From Chaenocephalus aceratus (Eukaryota; Chordata; Actinopteri; Perciformes; Channichthyidae), in contig JAMFTG010000064.1 in assembly GCA_023974075.1 (NCBI GenBank), forward strand, positions 309,501-373,500: 64,000 nt of DNA. The letters run 5' to 3'. Of this stretch, positions 1-8,407 are shown piece after piece. Position 1 is the stretch's first letter. The number at the start of each line of letters is the position of its first letter. The position numbers and the translations under genes were made by a program. Below the pieces are notes generated by a model. The model was not told where the DNA came from, ran no database searches, and was given only the letters and a program-made list of their open reading frames with translations.

Positions 1-142
1 TGGCGATCAAACTTGACACAAAAACACATCAAATCACATCTACAAATCAATACGAAGCTAATGAAACCACTTTCAGAATCCTAGCGTGTTTACAAGTTTG
101 AAAACGTAGCAATGGCTTTTCACATCACACCATTGTGTGATA
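1..142 (+). repeat. Dispersed repeat module A, 5' copy
   Basis: This segment is nearly identical, in the same orientation, to 49,836-49,982. Shared landmarks are TGGCGATCAAA, ACAAATCAATACGAAGCTAA, CTAGCGTGTTTACAAGTTT and CACCATTGTGTGATATATGA. A diverged relative (ACATCTACAGACCAAGACGA followed by CTTCTAGCGTGTG) lies inside each unit of the tandem repeat at 1,294-2,057. It has no coding potential. It is probably a fragment of a dispersed repeat family; I do not recognise the family. Confidence 0.7.
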
Positions 143-343
143 TATGAGTCGTTTGTACATTTTACTGGTGGAAAACAAAGCTAAATGTCTCGTTACTCTA
201 TTGACGAATCTATAAACCCACCCGAAACTGGTAGTCAAAATAGAATTATTATAATATATATTATAGATATTATAATCTATTATACTATATCTATTATGTC
301 TTTTTATGCCATAGTGGAGTCTATATAAGATACTTTTGTTCAA
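143..343. other. AT-rich spacer between repeat modules
   Basis: Bases 148-175 are a diverged reverse complement of the TTTCACACCATCAAAATGGA stretch in the 1,294-2,057 repeat. Bases 313-330 are the reverse complement of 49,785-49,805. The rest is AT-rich with TATAAT/ATTATA runs. The 72-codon open frame on the minus strand has no recognisable protein features, so I do not call a gene. Confidence 0.4.
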
Positions 344-344
344 T

Positions 345-412
345 AAGCTTTTAGCGCCACTTGTGGGGCAATGGATAGAGAGTCGCTCCTTGGAGTGACT
401 CTAGAACCCGGC
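345..412 (+). repeat. tRNA-like (SINE-head-like) insert
   Basis: The sequence TGTGGGGCAATGGATAGAGA resembles the D-arm/A-box of arginine-type tRNAs. It is followed by a strong hairpin (GAGTCGCTCC, loop TT, GGAGTGACTC). About 87 bases here are absent from the related sequence at 49,780-49,800, so this is either an insertion or a deletion in the other copy. No good B-box is visible. A decayed tRNA-derived SINE head is the most likely explanation, with low confidence. Confidence 0.3.
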
Positions 413-535
413 CTTGGCATCAAATCTTGAGTTCCTTGAATTTATTTTTATATTTGACCCAAGTCAATATGGGTGCATATTTAATAGTTATAAAAACTAT
501 AATTATTATTATTTTGGAATTATTAATAATATTGA
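413..535 (-). repeat. Dispersed repeat module B, inverted copy
   Basis: This is the reverse complement of 49,661-49,790, diverged by a few per cent. Landmarks are GGCATCAAATCTTGAGTTCC, GACCCAAGTCAATATGGGTG and a TTATAACTATT/ATTATTATT core. Module A (1-142) is in the same orientation in both places but module B is flipped, so the two ends of the window are not a simple direct duplication. The open frames here are low-complexity. Confidence 0.65.
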
Positions 536-696
536 GATGTATATTATATATATATTGTGGTGCACTTTTTTTTTTTATTCAAATATTGCTATATCTGCAA
601 TCAAAGTCAGTCCCTCCCAGTACTGGGTACTAGTTAATTCCACTATCCCCACTATATTTAAAAAATAAGTCATATATAAAAAAATTATTTAATAAA

Positions 697-1172
697 GTCT
701 GAGTTAACTTTTTTTGAGATCCATAGAAAAGGGGTGAAAATGGAAAAAAGTATCCGAAAATAGTGTCCCGTAAGGCGGGTAGAGTCCCTGACAACTCCCC
801 CTACCTTCCTCCAGAGTCGGAAAAAGTCTAAGTCAACTTTTGGAAGAACCATAGAAAAGGGGTGAAAATGGAAAAAATGTATCCCAAAATAGTGCCTCAT
901 ATCCGGGTAGAGTCCCCTGACAACTGCCCCTACCTTCCTCCAGAGTCGGAAAAAGTCTAAGTCAACTTTTGGAAGAACCATAGAAAAGGGGTGAAAATGG
1001 AAAAAATGTATCCCAAAATAGTGCCTCATATCCGGGTAGAGTCCCCTGACAACTCCCCTGATTCTTCCAGAATCAGGAAAAGCATGTTAACTTTTGGAAG
1101 AACCAGAGGAAGGGGTGAAAATGGATGGAATGTATACGAAAATAGTGCCTCATGTAGAGTCCCCTGACAACC
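697..1172. repeat. 129-bp tandem repeat, about 3.6 copies
   Basis: GTCTAAGTCAACTTTTGGAA begins at 826 and again at 955, giving a period of 129 bp, with a diverged unit before (697) and after (about 1,080). Each unit contains GGGGTGAAAATGGA and GAGTCCCCTGACAACT. The 114-codon minus-strand frame simply repeats the translated unit (HYFGIHFFHFHPF) and is not evidence of a gene. Confidence 0.85.
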
Positions 1173-1293
1173 AGTTCAAACCATACTGGGGGGTCTCCAG
1201 GGAAAACATGTACCGGGGCCAGAGTGCACATGGAGCGGGGAGACATTCCTCCATGAAGTGAGGCAGCCGTTTTTCTTCTCAGTCCTTTCAAAA
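1173..1293. other. Linker with no recognised feature
   Basis: A short GC-moderate linker between the 129-bp and 229/268-bp tandem arrays. I see no RNA gene, splice signals or coding sequence. Confidence 0.4.
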
Positions 1294-2057
1294 ACCGACT
1301 TCCGGTTTCCGATTTCGTGCAGACAGTAGTCTTTCACACCATCAAAATGGACAAACGATACCTCGAATGACATCTACAGACCAAGACGAAGCTAACCGAA
1401 GTACTCCCAGACTTCTAGCGTGTGAGAAACGTGTGCAAAGTATCCCCAAACGGACCAGTGTCTGTGATGCTAGCTTTGCTGCTAGCGGTTAGCATTTTCA
1501 ATGGGACATTTTCATATATTAAACCGACTTCCGGTTTCCGATTTCGTGCAGACAGTAGTCTTTCACACCATCAAAATGGACAAACGATATCTCGAATGAC
1601 ATCTACAGACCAAGACAAAGCTAACCGAAGTACTCCCAGACTTCTAGCGTGTGAAAAACGTGTGCAAAGTATCCCCAAACGGACCATGTCTGTGATGCTA
1701 GCTTTGCTGCTAGCGGTTAGCATTTTCAATGGAAAAATACATTGAAATGGTTGCCGTTAGCTTAGCGACTAGCGGTTAGCATAATATTAAACCGACTTCC
1801 GGTTTCCGATTTCGTGCAGACAGTAGTCTTTCACACCATCAAAATGGACAAACGATATCTCGAATGACATCTACAGACCAAGACGAAGCTAACCGAAGTA
1901 CTCCCAGACTTCTAGCGTGTGAAAAACGTGTGCAAAGTATCCCCAAACGGACCATGTCTGTGATGCTAGCTTTGCTGCTAGCGGTTAGCATTTTCAATGG
2001 AAAAATACATTGAAATGGTTGCCGTTAGCTTAGCGACTAGCGGTTAGCATAATATTA
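1294..2057. repeat. 229/268-bp tandem repeat, three copies
   Basis: ACCGACTTCCGGTTTCCGAT starts at 1,294, 1,523 and 1,791, giving spacings of 229 and 268 bp. The longer spacing carries an extra block with TTGCCGTTAGCTTAGCGACT. Each unit contains the short GCTAGC-rich motif GCTAGCTTTGCTGCTAGCGG and a diverged version of dispersed module A. Copies 2 and 3 are almost identical, so at least one duplication is recent. The 107-codon frame at 1,422-1,745 crosses unit boundaries and is a repeat artefact. Confidence 0.85.
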
Positions 2058-2171
2058 GTATTTCACACATTCCACTGTTCACCCTGACATAAATTATAAT
2101 GTAACCCATTATCCCTCTCTTAATAAAAGTATCCCTCTCGCAATTCAACTAATTTTAAATAATTTTAATAA

Positions 2172-2250
2172 AAGGTCTCACGCGGGTAGCGAACCGGGGT
2201 CACCCACACCAAGGGGGGAGGACTATTCCATTGCGCCTAACGTGGCACTG
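2172..2250 (-). repeat. tRNA-derived SINE-like fragment
   Basis: Read on the minus strand, GTTAGGCGCAATGGAATAG resembles an A-box and, about 40 bases later, GGTTCGCTACCC resembles a B-box. The spacing suits a tRNA-like promoter. The T-stem does not pair cleanly, so this is not a functional tRNA. The AT-rich stretch at 2,140-2,170 could be the SINE tail. A decayed tRNA-derived SINE or tRNA pseudogene is likely. Confidence 0.4.
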
Positions 2251-2356
2251 AATTTTATTGAACAAAAGTATTATATATAGACTAATAACAGCCCTTTTAT
2301 AAATGCATTTGGACAATTGCTCGTCATCTCATTACATTTACATGGATATAAGCCCT
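2251..2356. other. Unassigned sequence before the 690-bp array
   Basis: AT-rich sequence with no recognisable coding or RNA feature. It ends where the first 690-bp monomer begins at GTTCTGGGTGG. Confidence 0.35.
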
Positions 2357-5300
2357 GTTCTGGGTGGCTTACAGTTTACATACTTCAGCATCCTGATCTG
2401 GGCCTTATTTAGAGGCCCCCTGTGAAAAAATTATCTCTTTAGCCCTTTTCAAAGTACTTTAAACACTCAAGGAGCACTGCGGCTTCTCAGAAGGCCTTAA
2501 TGGAAGGTTTTGTTACATTTTAAGCCGTAACCTTTGACATTTAGTCGCACCAGAGGCATCCATTTGCATCTGCTCTCCGAGACGGTTAAAATTACATCAA
2601 GCTCAAAGCGGTCAGACCTTCCTTTGTGCTGTAAAGGGCACCGTACGGCATGAAAGCGTGACCTTTGACCTTTGGAGCTTTGTTACATTTCAAGCCGTAA
2701 CCTTTGACATTAGGAGCAGCGGAGGCATCAATCTGCATGTACTCTTCGAGCCGGTTCTAATGAGAGCAAGCTCCAAGCGGTCGGACCTTCCTTTGCGCCG
2801 TCGAGAGTACTGTCGGCATTGCGAATGTGACCTCTGACCTCGGTTTTGACCTTGTCCGAGGTCGCAGGGTCCCCATATTTTGCAAGCGGGTTCCACACAA
2901 GTGCAACAACACACTCTGGGAGTTTCGGAGCGCCAACCACATTTTTTAAATTTTTTAAATGTTCTTCCCATCTGCCAACACAAGCCTGTCATATGCTAAG
3001 CTCCAGACAGCATTTGGTGAGAAAGTTTGACATTTTATTGAAAAAAGTTCTGGGTGGGTTACAGTTTACATACTTCAGAATCCTGATCTGGGCCTTATTT
3101 AGAGGCCCCCTGTGAAAGAATTATCTCTTTAGCCCTTTTCAAAGTACTTTAAACACTCAAGGAGCACTGCGGCTTCTCAAAAGGCCTTAACGGAAGGTTT
3201 TGTTACATTTTAAGCCGTAACCTTTGACATTTAGTCGCACCAGAGGCATCCATTTGCATCTGCTCTCCGAGACGGTTAAAATGACATCAAGCTCAAAGCG
3301 GTCAGACCTTCCTTTGTGCTGTAAAGGGCACCGTACGGCATGAAAGCGTGACCTCTGACCTTTGGAGCTTTGTTACATTTCAAGCCGTAACCTTTGACAT
3401 TAGGAGCAGCGGAGGCATCAATCTGCATGTACTCTTCGAGCCGGTTCTAATGAGAGCAAGCTCCAAGCGGTCGGACCTTCCTTTGCGCCGTCGAGAGTAC
3501 TGTCGGCATTGCGAATGTGACCTCTGACCTCGGTTTTGACCTTGTCCGAGGTCGCAGGGTCCCCATATTTTGCAAGCGGGTTCCACACAAGTGCAACAAC
3601 ACACTCTGGGAGTTTCGGAGCGCCAACCACATTTTTTAAATTTTTTAAATGTTCTTCCCATCTGCCAACACAAGCCTGTCATATGCTAAGCTCCAGACAG
3701 CATTTGGTGAGAAAGTTTGACATTTTATTGAAAAAAGTTCTGGGTGGGTTACAGTTTACATACTTCAGAATCCTGATCTGGGCCTTATTTAGAGGCCCCC
3801 TGTGAAAAAATTATCTCTTTAGCCCTTTTCAAAGTACTTTAAACACTCAAGGAGCACTGCGGCTTCTCAAAAGGCCTTAACGGAAGGTTTTGTTACATTT
3901 TAAGCCGTAACCTTTGACATTTAGTCGCACCAGAGGCATCCATTTGCATCTGCTCTCCGAGACGGTTAAAATGACATCAAGCTCAAAGCGGTCAGACCTT
4001 CCTTTGTGCTGTAAAGGGCACCGTACGGCATGAAAGCGTGACCTTTGACCTTTGGAGCTTTGTTACATTTCAAGCCGTAACCTTTGACATTAGGAGCAGC
4101 GGAGGCATCAATCTGCATGTACTCTTCGAGCCGGTTCTAATGAGAGAAAGTTCAAAGCGGTCGGACCTTCCTTTGCGCCGTCGAGAGTACTGTCGGCATT
4201 GCGAATGTGACCTCTGACCTCGGTTTTGACCTTGTCCGAGGTCGCAGGGTCCCCATATTTTGCAAGCGGGTTCCACACAAGTGCAACAACACACTCTGGG
4301 AGTTTCGGAGCGCCAACCACATTTTTTAAATTTTTTAAATGTTCTTCCCATCTGCCAACACAAGCCTGTCATATGCTAAGCTCCAGACAGCATTTGGTGA
4401 GAAAGTTTGACATTTTATTGAAAAAAGTTCTGGGTGGGTTACAGTTTACATACTTCAGAATCCTGATCTGGGCCTTATTTAGAGGCCCCCTGTGAAAAAA
4501 TTATCTCTTTAGCCCTTTTCAAAGTACTTTAAACACTCAAGGAGCACTGCGGCTTCTCAAAAGGCCTTAACGGAAGGTTTTGTTACATTTTAAGCCGTAA
4601 CCTTTGACATTTAGTCGCACCAGAGGCATCCATTTGCATCTGCTCTCCGAGACGGTTAAAATGACATCAAGCTCAAAGCGGTCAGACCTTCCTTTGTGCT
4701 GTAAAGGGCACCGTACGGCATGAAAGCGTGACCTTTGACCTTTGGAGCTTTGTTACATTTCAAGCCGTAACCTTTGACATTAGGAGCAGCGGAGGCATCA
4801 ATCTGCATGTACTCTTCGAGCCGGTTCTAATGAGAGCAAGTTCAAAGCGGTCGGACCTTCCTTTGCGCCGTCGAGAGTACTGTCGGCATTGCGAATGTGA
4901 CCTCTGACCTCGGTTTTGACCTTGTCCGAGGTCGCAGGGTCCCCATATTTTGCAAGCGGGTTCCACACAAGTGCAACAACACACTCTGGGAGTTTCGGAG
5001 CGCCAACCACATTTTTTAAATTTTTTCAATTTTCTTCCCATCTGTCAACACAAGCCTGTCATATGCGAAGCTCCAGACAGCATTTGGTGAGAAAGTTTGA
5101 CATTTTATTGAAAAAAGTTCTGGGTGGGTTACAGTTTACATACTTCAGAATCCTGATCTGGGCCTTATTTAGAGGCCCCCTGTGAAAAAATTATCTCTTT
5201 AGCCCTTTTCAAAGTACTTTAAACACTCAAGGAGCACTGCGGCTTCTCAAAAGGCCTTAACGGAAGGTTTTGTTACATTTTAAGCCGTAACCTTTGACAT

Positions 5301-6465
5301 TTAGTCGCACCAGAGGCACCCATTTGCATCTGCTCTCCGAGACGGTTAAAATGACATCAAGCTCAAAGTGGTTAGACCTTCCTTTGTGCTGTAAAGGGCA
5401 CCGTACGGCATGAAAGCGTGACCTTTGACCTTTGGAGCTTTGTTACATTTCAAGCCGTAACCTTTGACATTAGGAGCAGCGGAGGCATCAATCTGCATGT
5501 ACTCTCCGAGCCGGTTCTAATGAGAGCAAGTTCAAAGCGGTCGGACCTTCCTTTGCGCCGTCGAGAGTACTGTCGGCATTGCGAATGTGACCTCTGACCT
5601 CGGTTTTGACCTTGTCCGAGGTCGCAGGGTCCCCATATTTTGCAAGCGGGTTCCACACAAGTGCAACAACACACTCTGGGAGTTTCGGAGCGCCAACCAC
5701 ATTTTTTAAATTTTTTCAATTTTCTTCCCATCTGTCAACACAAGCCTGTCATATGCGAAGCTCCAGACAGCATTTGGTGAGAAAGTTTGACATTTTATTG
5801 AAAAAAGTTCTGGGTGGGTTACAGTTTACATACTTCAGAATCCTGATCTGGGCCTTATTTAGAGGCCCCCTGTGAAAAAATTATCTCTTTAGCCCTTTTC
5901 AAAGTACTTTAAACACTCAAGGAGCACTGCGGCTTCTCAAAAGGCCTTAACGGAAGGTTTTGTTACATTTTAAGCCGTAACCTTTGACATTTAGTCGCAC
6001 CAGAGGCATCCATTTGCATCTGCTCTCCGAGACGGTTAAAATGACATCAAGCTCAAAGCGGTCAGACCTTCCTTTGTGCTGTAAAGGGCACCGTACGGCA
6101 TGAAAGCGTGACCTTTGACCTTTGGAGCTTTGTTACATTTCAAGCCATTTAAAGCGGTCGGACCTTCCTTTGCGCCGTCGAGAGTACTGTCGGCATTGCG
6201 AATGTGACCTCTGACCTCGGTTTTGACCTTGTCCGAGGTCGCAGGGTCCCCATATTTTGCAAGCGGGTTCCGCACAAGCTAAACAACACACTCTCAAAGG
6301 CTCGGAGCGCCAAGCACATTTTTGGAATTTTTTTCAATTTGCTCATTCTTCTCCAGCACTAGCCTCTCAGACTATTCACGTAAATCAGAATTATGTGAGA
6401 AATTTTAAATGTTATTGAAAAAAAAATTATGGGTGAGTTTAAGTTTCCATACTTCAGATTCCCAG
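2357..6465. repeat. 690-bp satellite-like tandem array
   Basis: The landmark GTTCTGGGTGG recurs at 2,357, 3,047, 3,737, 4,427, 5,117 and 5,807, an exact 690-bp period. The first five copies are near-identical. Copy six lacks about 75 bp near 6,146 and is more diverged. A short seventh copy (about 6,424-6,465) runs straight into the next minisatellite. Each monomer contains two diverged subunits offset by 170 bp (TGTTACATTT at 2,511 and 2,681) and two perfect DR1-type hormone-response motifs. Identical 60-100 codon frames on both strands in every unit are by-products of the repeat, not genes. Confidence 0.95.
2659..6217 (-). promoter_or_regulatory. Array of 12 DR1 nuclear-receptor half-site pairs
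   Basis: TGACCT-N-TGACCT (AGGTCA-N-AGGTCA on the minus strand) occurs at 2659, 2828, 3349, 3518, 4039, 4208, 4729, 4898, 5419, 5588, 6109 and 6205, each 13 bp long. The spacer base is T or C. This is the textbook DR1 recognised by RXR heterodimers with PPAR, by HNF4 and by COUP-TF. The second site of each monomer is followed within 10 bases by another TGACCT half-site. Sequence match is certain; binding or function in this location is only inferred. Confidence 0.55.
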
Positions 6466-7010
6466 ACACCCCCCCCCCCCATAAGTACATGGTAAAAATA
6501 TTTGGTAAGTGGGACCCATATTGGGTTGTCGTACAACCCCCCCCCACACACCATTACAAATATTTGGTAAGTGGGACCCATATTGGGTTGTCGTACACCC
6601 CCCCCCCCACACACCATTACAAATATTTGGTAAGTGGGACCCATATTGGGTTGTCGTACACCCCCCCCCACACACCATTACAAATATTTGGTAAGTGGGA
6701 CCCATATTGGGTTGTCGTACACCCCCCCCCCCACACGCCATTACAAATATTTGGTAAGTGGGACCCATATTGGGTTGTCGTACACCCCCCCCACACACCA
6801 TTACAAATATTTGGTAAGTGGGACCCATATTGGGTTGTCGTACACCCCCCCCCCCCCACACCATTACAAATATTTCGTAAGTGGGACCCATATTGACTTT
6901 CTGCCACCCCCAACCCCCCCCCATAAGTATAAGTACACAGTACGTTAATATTTGTTTAATATGTGGTAAGTGGGCCTCATATTGACTTTCTGCCACCCCC
7001 CCATGCAGTA
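6466..7010. repeat. C-rich ~60-bp minisatellite
   Basis: About seven units of ACAAATATTTGGTAAGTGGG plus CCCATATTGGGTTGTCGTAC are separated by C-runs of variable length (about 7-14) and CACACCA. Two more diverged units at about 6,882-7,010 end in TTGACTTTCTGCCACCCCC. The long open frames on both strands (up to 230 codons) translate this repeat and should be ignored. C-run length differences may include sequencing error. Confidence 0.9.
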
Positions 7011-7204
7011 CAAGTACAACCCTATTAGAACTATTAGAACACCGCCACCTAGAGTCCAAGAACGTGCACCACACAAATATGTTATCTCCGGCACAAATAT
7101 AGTGGCGACGGGACTGCAAATTCGGTGGACCATCCCTTGGCCCCAATATATGGACGGCGCTGCTATATCCCTATGGGAGAATTGGACGGCCGGGCACTAG
7201 CGTG

Positions 7205-8407
7205 CTTCCCAGGTCTATCCAGAGGCTTCCCCCGCCACTCGACCCAACTCACCACCAGATGGTGATCAGTTGACAACTCCGCCCCTCTCTTTACCCGAGT
7301 GTCCAAAACATACGGCCTCAGGTCCGATGATACGATAACGAAATCGATCATGGACCTTCTGCCTAGGGTGCTCTGGTACCACGTACACTTATGAGCATCC
7401 TTATGTTCGAACATGGTGTTTGTTATGGCCAATCCATGACTAGCACAGAAGTCCAGTAACAAACCACCACTCCGGTTCAGATCAGGGGGGCCGTTCCTCC
7501 CAATCACGCCCCTCCAAGTGTCTCCATCATTGCCCACATGTGCGTTGAAGTCTCCCAGCAAGACTAAGGAGTCCCCTTCAGGAGCCCCATACAGGACTCT
7601 TTCCAGGGTCTCCAAGAAGGCCGAATACTCTGAACTGCTGTTGGGTGCATAAGCACACACAACAGTCAGAGTTTTCCCCCCCATAACCCGCAGGCGTAGG
7701 GAGGCGACCCTCTCGTCCACTGGGGTAAACTCCAACAACGAAGCACCTAACCGGGGACTTGTGAGTATCCCCACACCCGCTCGACGCCTCACACCTTGAG
7801 CAACTCCGGAGAAGAATAGAGTCCAACCCCTATCCAGAAGTAAGGTTCCAGAGCCGACGCTGTGCGTAGAGGTGAGCCCAACCAGATCCAACTGGTACCG
7901 CTCCACCTCCCACACAAGCTCCGGCTCCTTCCCCCCCAGAGAGGTGACGTTCCACGTCCCCAAAGCCAGCTTCTGCCGCCCGGGTCTGGTCCGTCGAGAC
8001 CCTCCGCTTTCACTGCCACCCTTCTGGCAGCGCACCCGACCCCATCAATGTTTCCCGTAGGTGGTGGGCCCGCGGGACGGAGAAGCGGAGGTGTTGCCCA
8101 CGTTGCCTTTTCGGGCTGGGCCCGGCCGGGCTCCGTGGCAAGCCCGGCCACCAGACGCTCGCCGACGAGTCCTCCTTCTGGGCCTGGCTCCAGAAGGGGA
8201 CCCCGGGCTTCCTCCGGGCCGGGTATCCTCACTTCCTGTGTCGTCTTTCATGAGGTCTTTTGAACCAATCTTAGTCTGGCCCCTTGCCTGAGACCAATTT
8301 GCCATGGGAGACCCTACCAGGAACACAAGGTTCCAGACAACACAGCCCCCAGGTTCATCAGGGCACACAAACCTCTCCACCACGGTAAGGTGCTGGTTCT
8401 TCAGAGA
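7205..8407 (-). mobile_element. RTE-like LINE, 5' part only
   Basis: Minus-strand non-LTR retrotransposon fragment. It holds a GC-rich 5' region (about 8,036-8,407) and the N-terminal apurinic-type endonuclease. The reverse transcriptase and 3' end are absent: LINE similarity stops at about 7,208, just after DRPGK. This is the reverse of the common 5'-truncated state. Its 5' end directly abuts the left arm of the fold-back element. I assign the RTE clade (Rex3/CFDP2-like) from memory of the endonuclease; other clades are possible. Confidence 0.75.
7208..8035 (-). pseudogene. LINE AP-endonuclease domain fragment
   Basis: An open frame of about 275 residues encodes the exonuclease/endonuclease/phosphatase fold that nicks target DNA for LINE insertion. 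Visible landmarks in order are [11 protein letters not shown] near the N-terminus, [16 protein letters not shown], the catalytic [10 protein letters not shown], and the C-terminal [11 protein letters not shown] containing the conserved Asp-His. The frame runs on to 7,163 in unrelated sequence. No reverse transcriptase follows, so the copy cannot be autonomous. It resembles proteins named craniofacial development protein 2-like in fish annotations. Confidence 0.75.

Noticed and set aside
685..1029. 114-codon ORF with HFHPFSMVLPKV repeats
   Set aside because: Translation of the 129-bp tandem repeat.
2172..2250. Functional tRNA gene on the minus strand
   Set aside because: A- and B-box-like motifs exist, but acceptor and T stems do not pair.
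2690..5875. Repeated 89-100 codon ORFs on both strands every 690 bp
   Set aside because: Identical frames in each satellite monomer; overlapping on both strands with no protein features. Not a gene family.
6454..7146. 230-codon minus-strand ORF
   Set aside because: It translates the C-rich minisatellite (repeated MGPTYQIFVMV peptides). The frame stays open because units lack stops; no domain or splice context.
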